Shown here piece by piece: positions 31,175-41,827 of a stretch of 64,000 nucleotides of DNA. The translations under genes and the position numbers were made by a program. The stretch lies in contig WRKW01000004.1 in NCBI GenBank assembly GCA_009777955.1, positions 1 to 64,000 on the forward strand, read 5' to 3'. The notes below the pieces were generated by a model that was not told the DNA's origin, did not search any database, and worked only from the letters and a program-made list of their open reading frames with translations. This DNA comes from Alphaproteobacteria bacterium (GTDB lineage Bacteria > Pseudomonadota > Alphaproteobacteria > Rs-D84). How positions within the stretch are numbered: position 1 is the stretch's first letter; each line of letters starts with the position of its first letter.

Positions 31175-32358
31175 AAATCCGTACAATATCCGATCTTGGC
31201 GACATAGCCGGCAAGTATGTGCTTTTGCGCGATGATTTTAATACAAAGATAATCGACGGAAAAGTAAATGACACTTTTCGAATCGCACAATCATTGCCGA
31301 CAATCCGCACGCTGGCGGCAAAAGGCGCGCGGATAGTTATACTGGCGCATTTGGGTCGTCCGGATGGTAAACATGAACCCAAATATACATTGGCACCGGT
31401 GGCAACAGCATTGTCGGAATTGCTGGGAAAACAGATAATGTTTCATACGGACTGTCTGGATGCACCGATTTCTGATATGAAAAACGGTGATATAATGCTG
31501 CTTGAAAATGTCCGCTTTTATGCCGAAGAAGAAAATAACGACCGCGAATTTGCATCAAAACTGGCAGCGGGATTCGACATATTCGTAAATGACGCATTCG
31601 CGGTTTCACACAGGGCGCATGCATCAACAGTGGGCGTTGCGGAATTTTTGCCATCCTATGCCGGCGAGCTTTTGGCATCAGAAATTTACGAATTGACCAG
31701 GGTAATGAAAAATCCAACCCGGCCTTTGATGGGTGTGGTAAGCAGCTCTAAACTGGATACAAAAATCAAATTATTGGAATCATTGGTAACCAAGTGTGAT
31801 ATTTTGGCGATTGGCGGGGGACTTGGGACTGCTTTTGTTCTGGCGGGCGATAAATATAATTTCACAGACATGCTTTATAAACCCGAATATAAAGAACCCG
31901 CCCAAAGAATCATGCAATTGGCCGAACAACATGGATGCAAGATACTGCTTCCGCTGGACAAGGGTGTCGGACCAGAATTTGATCGGGCTGCGCCACGCAC
32001 AGACAAACCATTATCTGAAATAAAAGACGGCGACATAATAATGGATGACGGACCGGCAAGCGTCGCGCAGTATATAAATGCAATTGACAGTGTCCGGACT
32101 GTTATATGGAACGGAACCTTGGGTATGGCCGAATGGCATCCGAATTGGAGCATATCCAGCTTTGCCCTGGCACGGCATATCGCGGCACGCACCCGCGAAG
32201 GCAAATTGGAATCCATAGTGGGTGGTGGCGATTCGGTCGCAGCAGCGGGCATGTCCGGAGTAGAAACCGATATGACATACGTTTCCACCGGCGGCGGTGC
32301 CTTTCTGGAATTTATAGAAGGACGCGATCTTCCGGGTATAAAAGCATTAGAGAATTAG
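31171..32358 (+). CDS. pgk: phosphoglycerate kinase
   Basis: VLLRDDFNTKI, ILAHLGRPDG, IFVNDAFAVSHRAHAS, GTLGMAEW, VGGGDSVAA; ATGA overlap with rnhB. Confidence 0.96.
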   Translation: MKIRTISDLGDIAGKYVLLRDDFNTKIIDGKVNDTFRIAQSLPTIRTLAAKGARIVILAHLGRPDGKHEPKYTLAPVATALSELLGKQIMFHTDCLDAPISDMKNGDIMLLENVRFYAEEENNDREFASKLAAGFDIFVNDAFAVSHRAHASTVGVAEFLPSYAGELLASEIYELTRVMKNPTRPLMGVVSSSKLDTKIKLLESLVTKCDILAIGGGLGTAFVLAGDKYNFTDMLYKPEYKEPAQRIMQLAEQHGCKILLPLDKGVGPEFDRAAPRTDKPLSEIKDGDIIMDDGPASVAQYINAIDSVRTVIWNGTLGMAEWHPNWSISSFALARHIAARTREGKLESIVGGGDSVAAAGMSGVETDMTYVSTGGGAFLEFIEGRDLPGIKALEN

Positions 32359-32397
32359 TTTATCTCTTCCGCGACCCGCGCTTTACGTACGCTCACG

Positions 32398-32790
32398 CTA
32401 TCTGTACCAAAAGCGTGCAAATACTGTTGGCAAAAAGCCATAGGGGCGAATCTGTTCCATTCGCCGATTAATTTTTTTCTGCTTTTCAAAATATTCGTTT
32501 ATTTCCGATTCGGTTTTTGCCCTGGCCGCACACAATTTCGATATCTGTTTTGCCAATTCAAATCTTTGTTTTAACAATATGATGGCAAAGGTTTCTTTAC
32601 CCGTTTCACAGTGACATTTCAGCATACATTCAGACATGCCCCGTTTGTACCGTATGTCTTTATCTAACAAAGACAGTTTGGCATTTATATCCGCCAGATT
32701 ATCTTTTAAATCACTGATTTCCCAGTGTATTTGTATACTTAAAGAAGCATCTGAAAAGTCTTCTGCCATATTAAACCCATGAACTTTCAT
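32398..32790 (-). CDS. hypothetical coiled-coil protein
   Basis: Tail of a longer ORF, from Met MKVHGFNMAED; the upstream part is antisense to ftsY. Confidence 0.45.
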   Translation of the reverse strand: MKVHGFNMAEDFSDASLSIQIHWEISDLKDNLADINAKLSLLDKDIRYKRGMSECMLKCHCETGKETFAIILLKQRFELAKQISKLCAARAKTESEINEYFEKQKKINRRMEQIRPYGFLPTVFARFWYR

Positions 32791-32914
32791 TTTACCGCAA
32801 TTCATTACTCCCCCGCAACAAATTGACAAACATACTACCACCCTACCACAGCCGGACGATTTGTCAATATATTTATTATTGGCTTTATCAAAAGCGACTG
32901 ATATAATCCAGATT

Positions 32915-33793
32915 ATGGGAATATTCAGTAAATTAACTTCATTATTCGCACGTCGGCGGCTGGATGCCGCTGTACTTGGAAACATGGAAGACGCACTTAT
33001 AAGTGCCGATATAGCACCGGATTTAGCTGTTTTGATATCTGCAAAATTACGCGCAAAATTCAAACCAGACGCAGATACTACAGAAACAGATATAAAATCT
33101 GCCCTTTTCGATATATTAAAGCCATACGCGGACAAGTTATCAAATTCCAACAAACAAATATCAGCTATCGAATCACAAAAAAAGCCTTTGGTATTCCTGG
33201 TAATCGGCGTAAATGGCGCGGGAAAAACAACCACCATCGGAAAATTGGCAAAACTTTGGACTGGAACCGGAAAAAAGGTCATTATCGGGTCTTGCGATAC
33301 ATTTCGCGCGGCAGCGGGCGAACAGCTGGCCGAATGGGCAGAACGTGCGGACGCAACACTTGTCTGCGGGGATAAAGACCCAGCGGCGGCGGCATATAAA
33401 ACGATCGAAATTGGCAAAAATGAAAAAGCCGATATAGTTCTGTTGGATACTGCGGGAAGACTTCACAACCGAACAGACTTAATGGACGAATTGGCCAAAA
33501 TAATCCGGGTCGTAAAGAAACTGGATCCGGATGCACCGCACGAAACCCTTTTGATCCTGGACGGAACTGCCGGGCAGAATGCGCTGGCCCAGATAGAGTA
33601 TTTTGATAAAGTCGCGCCCCTTTCGGGTCTGGTAGTTACAAAAATGGACAGTACATCAAAAGGCGGTTTTTTAATCACATACGCATCCCGCACAAACCCC
33701 CTGCCCGTATTTGCCATCGGGGCGGGGGAAAGAATTTCAGATCTGCATGCATTCAACACAGACGAATATTTGCAAAAATTATTAGATTTATAA
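32915..33793 (+). CDS. ftsY: signal recognition particle receptor FtsY
   Basis: VFLVIGVNGAGKTTTIGKLAKLW, GSCDTFRAAAGEQL, VLLDTAGRLHNRTDLMDEL; start refined to 32915. Confidence 0.94.
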   Translation: MGIFSKLTSLFARRRLDAAVLGNMEDALISADIAPDLAVLISAKLRAKFKPDADTTETDIKSALFDILKPYADKLSNSNKQISAIESQKKPLVFLVIGVNGAGKTTTIGKLAKLWTGTGKKVIIGSCDTFRAAAGEQLAEWAERADATLVCGDKDPAAAAYKTIEIGKNEKADIVLLDTAGRLHNRTDLMDELAKIIRVVKKLDPDAPHETLLILDGTAGQNALAQIEYFDKVAPLSGLVVTKMDSTSKGGFLITYASRTNPLPVFAIGAGERISDLHAFNTDEYLQKLLDL

Positions 33794-33846
33794 TCTTGAC
33801 AAAACAAATTTAAATTAATATAATTCCGCAAAACAGGAGAATTATA

Positions 33847-34395
33847 ATGAGTACAAATATCATAGAAAAACCATTCGATGTAAGATCAGCAAAAGACGGG
33901 GTAACCGTACACTATAATTCAAAAATCATAAGCGAGTTTCCCGCCGACACCTATGTTCCTTGTGCGCGGATGCTGAACGCAAAATTCGGGGTTATCGGGG
34001 CAGAAATCGGATCCAAAGCAGGATATAGCATTTACAAAATGCAAAACGGTGCTTTTGTAAAAAATGCCGGCAACGAGATTTTTAGAATTGTATCCATCGA
34101 CATAACCGGCAGGATTACAGCCACCAATAGTATTACCGGATCCCGAACCATTATTTACAGCAATCCGCCAAAAGAACCAATACACCTTGTTTTCAAACAA
34201 AAACCGACAATAGGACAGGAAGCAAATTCCACAACTGCAAAACAAACAGAACAAACAGAATTCAGGAAAGAGTTTTTGTTAAGCATGACCGCAAATAGTG
34301 GCAAAATCGACGATGAAACTGCAAAAAAAATCATGCGGGAATTGCGAGAGCTTGAAATTCAGCATAATATGAAAATGAAAAAAAGACAAAAGTAA
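33847..34395 (+). CDS. hypothetical protein
   Basis: 182 aa ORF, RBS caggag, no recognised family. Confidence 0.6.
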   Translation: MSTNIIEKPFDVRSAKDGVTVHYNSKIISEFPADTYVPCARMLNAKFGVIGAEIGSKAGYSIYKMQNGAFVKNAGNEIFRIVSIDITGRITATNSITGSRTIIYSNPPKEPIHLVFKQKPTIGQEANSTTAKQTEQTEFRKEFLLSMTANSGKIDDETAKKIMRELRELEIQHNMKMKKRQK

Positions 34396-34464
34396 CGTTT
34401 CCAGCCACTATCATTTAAAATTACCGTCATGTCCGCTTGTGCAATTCAAGTATTTTGTAGACCG

Positions 34465-34495
34465 TTTTTAACGGCAACACAGTTGCCGTTAAAAA
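34465..34495. repeat. perfect hairpin TTTTTAACGGCAAC-aca-GTTGCCGTTAAAAA
   Basis: 14 bp perfect stem; shares core with 2087, 41764, 51759 and 53215. Confidence 0.9.
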
Positions 34496-34610
34496 TTTGT
34501 ACACGAAATCATTGACCTTTACAACCCTATTGAAGTCGCTGGAAAATTCCCTATATAAATTCGCGAATCGGTTTTTTATGTGATAGAATCGAAAAATAAA
34601 AGGATTCGTT

Positions 34611-35192
34611 ATGGCTTTGATACCTGTGGTCGTTGAAGAATCGCCAAAGGGCGAACGTTCGTTTGATATATATTCCCGTCTTTTACGTGACAGAATCATA
34701 ATGTTACAGGGTGAATTTAATACCCAGATGGCAAATGTTATCATAGCCCAGCTTTTACTGTTGGAATCGGAAAACCCCAATGCCGATATTTCCATGTATA
34801 TTCAGTCACCCGGCGGCAGCGCGGATGCATGCTTTGCAATATTGGACACGATGAATTATATAAAATCGCCGGTTTCTACAATCGGTATGGGAATGGTGGC
34901 AAGTGCGGCATCAGTAATTTTGGCCGGTGGCACAAAGGGAAAAAGGTTCGCGCTTCCAAATTCAAGAATTATGATTCATCAACCCTTATCCGCCGCACAG
35001 GGTCAGGTAACCGATCTTGAAATACATATCAAAGAATCCGTAAAACTGAAAGAAAAACTGATCGAAAGTTATGCCGAAATGACAGGAAAGCCAAAGGAAG
35101 TCATCGCCGCATCAATTGAACGCGACAACTATATGTCCGCATCGGAAGCAAAAGAATTCGGCCTGATCGACGATGTTTTGGAGAGAAAATAA
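34611..35192 (+). CDS. clpP: ATP-dependent Clp protease proteolytic subunit
   Basis: [52 protein letters not shown]. Confidence 0.95.
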   Translation: MALIPVVVEESPKGERSFDIYSRLLRDRIIMLQGEFNTQMANVIIAQLLLLESENPNADISMYIQSPGGSADACFAILDTMNYIKSPVSTIGMGMVASAASVILAGGTKGKRFALPNSRIMIHQPLSAAQGQVTDLEIHIKESVKLKEKLIESYAEMTGKPKEVIAASIERDNYMSASEAKEFGLIDDVLERK

Positions 35193-36452
35193 ATGTCCGA
35201 AGAAAATCAAACACCGGCCACCGCCGATTATCAGATTTGCAGCTTTTGCGGCAAGGCCGTGTACGAAGTTAAAAAACTGGTAAGCGGAAGAAACGTCTGT
35301 ATATGCGACGAATGCATCGGGCTTTGCAACGACATAATGGCCGACGAAGAAAAGGGTAAAATTACCCGTGACGCGACCGCCCTGCCCACCCCCAGCAAGA
35401 TTTACAAAATCCTGAACGATTATATCATCGGCCAAGATGAAGCAAAGAAAACCCTTGCTGTCGCCGTTTATAATCATTACAAGCGTCATAGTGCCGGAAT
35501 ACGCAACGATGTAGAAATCCAAAAATCAAACATATTGATGATAGGACCGACCGGAACCGGAAAAACATTATTCGCGCAAACATTGGCACGGGTGCTGGAC
35601 GTACCGTTCGCAATCGCGGATGCAACCACGTTGACTGAGGCCGGTTATGTCGGCGAAGATGTCGAAAGCGTTTTGACACGTTTGTTACAAAGTGCCAATT
35701 TTGACATAGACCGTGCGCAGAAAGGCATAATCTATATTGATGAAATTGACAAGATCTCACGCAAGAGCGAAAACCCATCTCTTACACGCGATGTATCCGG
35801 CGAGGGTGTTCAACAAGCATTATTAAAACTTATCGAAGGTACAACCGCAAATGTTTCGTCGTCCAACGGTGCGCGAAAACATCCGGGCGAAACCGCCGTT
35901 ACCATAAATACCAATGGTATATTATTTATATGCGGTGGGGCGTTCGATGGTCTGCAAAAAATAATTGCGAATCGCACGAACGACCGTGCGGGCATAGGAT
36001 TCGGTGCGAAAGTTGAATCAAAAAAAGAACGTGCTTCAAAATACAATCTCCAAGACATCCAGCCCGGAGATATTGTGAAATTCGGAATCATCCCTGAACT
36101 TATCGGTCGACTTCCCGTTATTACCGCCCTTACCGAACTGGATGAAGACGCGCTTGTGAAAATATTGACTGAACCGAAAAATGCGATCGTAAAACAGTAT
36201 AAAGCTATGCTTGAAATGGAAGGTGTGATTCTGACAATAAAACAGGATGGTCTTTCCGCGATTGCAAAAAAAGCACTTGAACGCAAAACTGGTGCGCGTG
36301 GACTGCGCTCTATTTTGGAAAAAATACTTTTACAACCCATGTTCGATGCGCCGGACAAACCAGAATTAAAAGAGATTGTAATAGATGCGGATGTGGCGGA
36401 TGGTAAAAAACCACCGGTGGAAATTTTCGCCGATGTGAAAAAGGCGGCATAG
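35193..36452 (+). CDS. clpX: ATP-dependent Clp protease ATP-binding subunit ClpX
   Basis: [14 protein letters not shown]...CDECI zinc finger; [35 protein letters not shown]. Confidence 0.96.
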   Translation: MSEENQTPATADYQICSFCGKAVYEVKKLVSGRNVCICDECIGLCNDIMADEEKGKITRDATALPTPSKIYKILNDYIIGQDEAKKTLAVAVYNHYKRHSAGIRNDVEIQKSNILMIGPTGTGKTLFAQTLARVLDVPFAIADATTLTEAGYVGEDVESVLTRLLQSANFDIDRAQKGIIYIDEIDKISRKSENPSLTRDVSGEGVQQALLKLIEGTTANVSSSNGARKHPGETAVTINTNGILFICGGAFDGLQKIIANRTNDRAGIGFGAKVESKKERASKYNLQDIQPGDIVKFGIIPELIGRLPVITALTELDEDALVKILTEPKNAIVKQYKAMLEMEGVILTIKQDGLSAIAKKALERKTGARGLRSILEKILLQPMFDAPDKPELKEIVIDADVADGKKPPVEIFADVKKAA

Positions 36453-36481
36453 ATAATAAGTCAATAAACTAATTATATCTG

Positions 36482-37426
36482 CTATCCATGCTTTATCCTG
36501 GCGTTGCGAAGAAAATTTTTTACAGTCCGACGCAGATCGTGATTCAGCTCTCGCGATTCCAATTCAGCCCATATCCTTTCATCAGAATATCCCAACTTTA
36601 CCATTTTCGGTATCAGACCGCTGTATAGCACATTATTTCTGTTATCCGGGGTGAATCCATTCAAAAGATTATCGACTTCGTTTTGTAGATCTTGTTTCCA
36701 TTTCGCATCGTAATAATTACCCAGCCCAAGGCTTTTGTAATATGCCGCCCGCTGCTTGGACAATTCATATTCTTTTTGCTGCTTTATTTTGTATCCCTCG
36801 TAAACAGAACGCCAGTCAAAATCCAGTCGGACACCGCTTTGATGTATTAATGTCTGTTCTATACAGTGGGTAATACCATCTATTTCAATCCGTCGCGCCG
36901 CACCAGGGGCACGCAATTTACGGCCATTGTTTTTACAGTTACCGTCGGCACCTTTGATATCATAAGCTTTGGTAATATAGGTCCAAAGCCATTTGTATTC
37001 TTCTTTATTCTTTGGAACATCTTTTACAGTAACCCGCATGTGAAGGGATTTTCCGCCGGAAAAAACAATCATGTTAACGACATTCAGCGATACCAGACGC
37101 GATGCCTGGATTATCTGGTCTTGCAATGATAAATTATCGCTTTCATACAAAAAGCTTATAAATCCGAAATTCGCATCGTGTCCTGTTACCGCCGGTTTAC
37201 CATTCGCCAACGGCCGGAACGGAATGGCAAGCTGGGCACCGTTTGCAACCGGATTTACCGATTCGTGCAGGCCACGGGAATCGTTATACCAGCCTGTTCC
37301 AGTTTCAAGAAAAGGCGTTCCACGCGGTATGGTGGTTGACGCGATGGAAAACCCGCTGTCGCCATTCGGGAATGTGTCCATTACCATCGGACTGATTATA
37401 TCAAATATATTACCGGCGGCGTTCAT
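36482..37426 (-). CDS. archaeo-eukaryotic primase (AEP/PrimPol)-like protein
   Basis: FLYESDNLSLQDQ (acidic motif), NMIVFSGGKSLHMRV (sGGkSxH motif), NNGRKLRAPGAARR; typical of mobile-element AEPs. Confidence 0.68.
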   Translation of the reverse strand: MNAAGNIFDIISPMVMDTFPNGDSGFSIASTTIPRGTPFLETGTGWYNDSRGLHESVNPVANGAQLAIPFRPLANGKPAVTGHDANFGFISFLYESDNLSLQDQIIQASRLVSLNVVNMIVFSGGKSLHMRVTVKDVPKNKEEYKWLWTYITKAYDIKGADGNCKNNGRKLRAPGAARRIEIDGITHCIEQTLIHQSGVRLDFDWRSVYEGYKIKQQKEYELSKQRAAYYKSLGLGNYYDAKWKQDLQNEVDNLLNGFTPDNRNNVLYSGLIPKMVKLGYSDERIWAELESRELNHDLRRTVKNFLRNARIKHG

Positions 37427-39113
37427 ATATCGGCCTTTGTATTAATCCGTTTGGTGTCAGTTTTTGCGGAATACCTGTAAATACCTGTAATGCTGATCCG
37501 TAAAGATCTTCGCTTGCTATACGAAGTTCTTCTTCATGTTCGAATATTTCTTTTTTTATCTGTTCATTGTCCGGGGCAGCCTGTAATTTTTTATACAGTG
37601 GCTGAAGATTTGCTTTCATGTCTCGGATTGTATAATAGCAAATGCTTTCTTCTTCATTCCGATCGAATAATATCTCTGCAATTGCTTCGTCCAGCACACC
37701 AAGCTTTTCTTTCCTTATCTCTCCCGTCCATTTGCTTTTTTTCTTTGATCCTTTGCCGAATTCCGTCGTCTTTATGAAATCATAACATTTGCTATAAGAT
37801 TCATCCAAAAACATCGGGCTACTGGAAATTTCCGGTCGCACAGCCGCCATCCTGTCCCAAGCGATTCGCAAAGATATGAAATATTCCATCGTTAACAGCT
37901 GGATTTCCCGGAATCCTACACTGCCGGGAATTACAGAATTTTTTATCTTGTCCGATTCGGTTGCATTAAGGCTGTATTTGTTTTCTTTTCCCGATCCAAT
38001 TTTTTCATGTAACCATTCTTTGAATTCTGCTGTTTTTTCTTTATCATCGACCAGATCGGCCAACAATCCCATATGCTTTGCCAGAAAGAACATGTGTGCC
38101 GGCGATATCAGACTTCCGGGTGCCTTTGGCACACTTATAATTTTATCTGGACATTCTGGTTCCTGTTTGCACCAGTATATTTGCTCTTTACCATTGGTAA
38201 GTATCTTTCTTCTTTTTCTGTATCCGAAATCATTATACAGGGCACTATCATATTTACTCTGGAATGAAACTATATTTTTAATTCCATGGCCGTCGGTTTC
38301 AATATTGGCGAACAACGGATTAAAAACACAATTGTCCAGGAATATTCCTATCATTCCCCATCTTTTTGTATTATCGGATTTGATTTTCGGATCCATATAG
38401 CTTTCTATTATCCGAATTAGTTTTTTTTTCGCAGGTTCGAACTTTTCCTTTAACATGCTGCCACGAACGAAATGCCAGAAAGCTTTTGTTACCTTTTCCA
38501 CCCCGCCATCCGGAAATGCAAAATAGTATCTGGCAAATATGGTTTTTACTTCTTTTTCGAAATCGGCTTTTAACCTGTTTTGCAGTATGGCGTTCGCCTG
38601 GCGAACGGGTTCTATTTCTTCTTCACACCATGCGCGAAAAGGCGGCAGATCCGGGGCCATGTCGTTTTTAAACGAATCAGTTCTCCGCCAGTGTTCTTTC
38701 ATGGCCAGATACATTCCATACCGGGATACATAGATTTGTTCAGACGGGAACAGCTCGTATTTCGTCTTTTCGTTCACCAGTCGTATATGACCCTCGGGAA
38801 TTTTATACTGCCTTACCAGGCATGCCAATGTTTTCGATATACTTTTTGGGACAAAGCCTGGGTCTAGGATACGCATTACAGAATCGTGATGCCAGCAATC
38901 CCGGTATCTTATAGTTTTTTTCGCGGTAACAAGCGCGTTGTGCAAACTGTCAAACAATCCGTCCAATGATTGCGGATTTGAATAAGCGAAAAATCGCAGG
39001 GGAAAATTATACTTGTCATCAAACTGTATGGATAATGCGAAATCGGGGTTTTCCCACAACGCATATTTCAGTTTTTCCAACTTTGAAAATTTTTTTTCAA
39101 ATACTTCGGACAT
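37410..39113 (-). CDS. large protein of unknown function, coupled to the AEP-like gene
   Basis: MSEVFEKKFSKLEKL...; overlaps the next gene by 17 bp; start refined to 39113; no recognisable Walker or nuclease motif. Confidence 0.75.
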   Translation of the reverse strand: MSEVFEKKFSKLEKLKYALWENPDFALSIQFDDKYNFPLRFFAYSNPQSLDGLFDSLHNALVTAKKTIRYRDCWHHDSVMRILDPGFVPKSISKTLACLVRQYKIPEGHIRLVNEKTKYELFPSEQIYVSRYGMYLAMKEHWRRTDSFKNDMAPDLPPFRAWCEEEIEPVRQANAILQNRLKADFEKEVKTIFARYYFAFPDGGVEKVTKAFWHFVRGSMLKEKFEPAKKKLIRIIESYMDPKIKSDNTKRWGMIGIFLDNCVFNPLFANIETDGHGIKNIVSFQSKYDSALYNDFGYRKRRKILTNGKEQIYWCKQEPECPDKIISVPKAPGSLISPAHMFFLAKHMGLLADLVDDKEKTAEFKEWLHEKIGSGKENKYSLNATESDKIKNSVIPGSVGFREIQLLTMEYFISLRIAWDRMAAVRPEISSSPMFLDESYSKCYDFIKTTEFGKGSKKKSKWTGEIRKEKLGVLDEAIAEILFDRNEEESICYYTIRDMKANLQPLYKKLQAAPDNEQIKKEIFEHEEELRIASEDLYGSALQVFTGIPQKLTPNGLIQRPIYERRR

Positions 39114-39249
39114 GGGCTGTATTAAATCACAAAAATATTGTTTGTCAAGATTACTACAAAAACATGATAAATGTTTTACGCCTTTATGCCCCACGATTTA
39201 CGCCCCATGCTTTACACATCACTTATCACTTTTCACATGGGGCGTTTTC

Positions 39250-39258
39250 TGGTATAAT
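39250..39258 (+). promoter_or_regulatory. extended -10 TGGTATAAT with TTTCAC at 39231 (16 bp spacer)
   Basis: tttcac-16-TATAAT upstream of ATG 39275. Confidence 0.6.
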
Positions 39259-39274
39259 TCCCATAGAGAGAATC

Positions 39275-40180
39275 ATGCAAATTCACAAAGTTTCATTATT
39301 TGTGCTCTGTGTCCTGTTTGTCGTATGCACAATGCAAAGCGGCCTTGCCGCCGCGTGCAATTCGCCGAACCTGGTTCGATGTATGGATTCCGCCTGTGTC
39401 GCCGAAGCTTCCATGGAAACTGGTGCCCGTTGCGCCCAATGTTATTCAGCCGAAGCCCAGGCCGTCATAAACGAAAAATCAACATATAAGTTCGGCGGAA
39501 GGTCAAGAGCAGTGATGCGGTCTTTGGGCAGATCCAATGCCACTTCGCTGGATATGTCCGATGCCCCCGACGATCCGGCCACCCGATACCAATGGGCGGT
39601 AGCCGAATGTATCAAAAAGATTACCGGCTGTACTTTGAATGATGTGTCGAAACACTATGACCAGCTGATTGAACAATCATGTATCGCGGTTGGCGCAAAA
39701 ATGGATGTAACAAAAGCATTAAAAGAATCCGAAGCGAATAAGAAAAATGAAAATTCATGTACGGCCGACATTAATATGTGCCTTATGACAGACAATGGAT
39801 GTGCGACAGACTGGTCCAGATGCGGCGAAGATGCGGAATTTGACAGGGCGTTTTCATCCTGTGTGTCCAGCACCGAGTGCGGACATTTAACAACCCTTAG
39901 CGGAATAAAGGACACAGCGAAAAAATCGCGCGACGATTTTGCCGCGGCAAAGGCTTCCAATATAGAGGCTTTGGCCGCCAGCTATGCCACAGCACGCAAA
40001 GCGGAACTGGATAAAGTCATGCAAGGATGTCAGAACAATATGCTAAAAACAGTTTGTATAGCAAAGTTTTGCAGCAGCATGCCGGGAAAATGCGGCGAAG
40101 GAGAAACAGAAGCCAACAGGATAAGGGAATTCTGCAAATACGTGGATATAGCATGCGACAGACTTTTGATGAGCAGGTAA
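39275..40180 (+). CDS. secreted Cys-rich protein (divergent CMD family)
   Basis: Signal peptide MQIHKVSLFVLCVLFVVCTMQSGLAAA; CMDSACVAEASMETGARCAQC; CLMTDNGCATDWSRC. Confidence 0.8.
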   Translation: MQIHKVSLFVLCVLFVVCTMQSGLAAACNSPNLVRCMDSACVAEASMETGARCAQCYSAEAQAVINEKSTYKFGGRSRAVMRSLGRSNATSLDMSDAPDDPATRYQWAVAECIKKITGCTLNDVSKHYDQLIEQSCIAVGAKMDVTKALKESEANKKNENSCTADINMCLMTDNGCATDWSRCGEDAEFDRAFSSCVSSTECGHLTTLSGIKDTAKKSRDDFAAAKASNIEALAASYATARKAELDKVMQGCQNNMLKTVCIAKFCSSMPGKCGEGETEANRIREFCKYVDIACDRLLMSR

Positions 40181-40182
40181 TA

Positions 40183-41697
40183 ATGAAAAATTTGAAACAA
40201 ATCTTTTTCAAATCGAACACTTGCAAACTGCTTGTCTGTTCGTTATTCATTATCCAATATTCATTATTTATTATGCCGCAGGTTGCAGAGGCGGCACGCG
40301 CACAATCACGTGCGGCACCGACATCTCGCATGGCAATAGCAAATACAGCCGCGCCCGTCGCCCAACCGATTGAAGAAATACCCGAATCGGTGCCGGAACC
40401 GGTTGCACCCGAACCGGCACCCGTTCCACAGATGCCACGACTTGATCTTTCACACATATTCGAAGAAGTAGTCGGAAATAAAGAAACTGCCCTTGCAAAG
40501 ACGATTCGGGCACAACGCGAAGCATTTGCGGCGGCGGCAGCTATGGAAAGCTATCAGGCGGATCTTGCCCGGTTTTCTAGCGGTACCGGAAATACATGCG
40601 ATTCCGGTCTGCGCAAGTGTATGGCAGAAAGATGCGGAAAAGATTTTTCCGATTGCACGGGGGATGGCGACACCGTATGGGGAAACAAAATCGAATCCTG
40701 TGGCCGCACGACAAATTGCAGCGGCCGGGAACTGATACTATTCTCTGCGGAAATAAAGGCGGATCGTGACCAGAATGCCCTGCTCGCACGGTTCGAAGCT
40801 GTCGAAAGATGCGGCCGCCAATATAACGAATGCATACTTGGGAACTGCAGCGATCCGACCTGTAATGAAACAAATATTCGCGCCGGCAGATGTAATTTTG
40901 ACAAATGCCTTTCCAAATCAGAGGGCGATGCCGTCATAGCCAAATGCCGCGACATCGCCGAAAGATGCCGCGAACAGGACAGCGGGCTGGCCGGTCGTGC
41001 GATGACATTATTTGCGGAATTGCGTGTAGATGTGGAAAAAGAAATTGTTCGTTGGGAAGAACAGCTTTACAAAATGCGCGAAGATATGCGCAACGAATGC
41101 AGAAGCATCAGTGGTGTTTTTGACGATCGTTCGTTATCTTGCGTATTCCATGTCGAATTAACGGCAACAGGTTTCGAATCCGCCGCCGCGACAAGAACAC
41201 TTGCCGCCGGCGACGAATATATGTGTACACCAGAATGGTTCGGGGTGGATATCAGCACATACATAGAAAACGCGGCACGTTATGAACGCGAACAGCAAGG
41301 TGCCATAAATGCAGTCATGGGTGCTGGCATGGGTATGGCGGCGGGTTCTATTTTAAGTGGCGAAATGTCACGCAACACTGCGACACGGAACGCGCAAACC
41401 GATCTTGATAAAGAAGTATGTGAACAAGCGGGAAAAACTGAATGGAAAAGCCAGCTTATTGGTAACGGTAAATGCGTATGCACGGAAAAAGATTTCAAAT
41501 GGAATAAAAAAGAAAAGAAATGCATAGAACAAAGCCAATGCAAGGGCAACGACTGCGATGATGACGACGATGAAGACGAAACGAAAACCAGTGGCACAAG
41601 AAACACGGATAGTACAGATGGTGATAAAGATGAAAAGAAAACCGGTGGTCTAAGAAACGCAGCCAGCGCAGTGGGAAATATACTTCGAAGAAATTAA
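40183..41697 (+). CDS. secreted Cys-rich protein (divergent), Pro/Glu-rich linker, charged C-terminus
   Basis: ATG 2 bp after upstream stop; CDSGLRKCMAERCGKDFSDCTGDG; Gly-rich AINAVMGAGMGMAAGSI; acidic DDDDDEDE tract. Confidence 0.8.
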   Translation: MKNLKQIFFKSNTCKLLVCSLFIIQYSLFIMPQVAEAARAQSRAAPTSRMAIANTAAPVAQPIEEIPESVPEPVAPEPAPVPQMPRLDLSHIFEEVVGNKETALAKTIRAQREAFAAAAAMESYQADLARFSSGTGNTCDSGLRKCMAERCGKDFSDCTGDGDTVWGNKIESCGRTTNCSGRELILFSAEIKADRDQNALLARFEAVERCGRQYNECILGNCSDPTCNETNIRAGRCNFDKCLSKSEGDAVIAKCRDIAERCREQDSGLAGRAMTLFAELRVDVEKEIVRWEEQLYKMREDMRNECRSISGVFDDRSLSCVFHVELTATGFESAAATRTLAAGDEYMCTPEWFGVDISTYIENAARYEREQQGAINAVMGAGMGMAAGSILSGEMSRNTATRNAQTDLDKEVCEQAGKTEWKSQLIGNGKCVCTEKDFKWNKKEKKCIEQSQCKGNDCDDDDDEDETKTSGTRNTDSTDGDKDEKKTGGLRNAASAVGNILRRN

Positions 41698-41763
41698 GCA
41701 ACAGTAAAAACGAATAGTTGCTGTCATGCATGTAAAAATCAATTAATTCACATACAGAATTAT

Positions 41764-41810
41764 AACGGCAACGCAGTTGCCGTTGTTCCTGTTTTGGGCG
41801 GGAATCCATT
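41764..41810. repeat. composite palindromic repeat (AACGGCAAC-gca-GTTGCCGTT ... gggcgggaatccat)
   Basis: Inverted counterpart of 2058-2107. Confidence 0.7.
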
Positions 41811-41827
41811 GTTTATATAAGCCATTA

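Noticed and set aside
32791-33417. N-terminal part of the 339 aa reverse ORF
   Set aside because: Antisense to ftsY; only the tail from Met 32790 is plausible.
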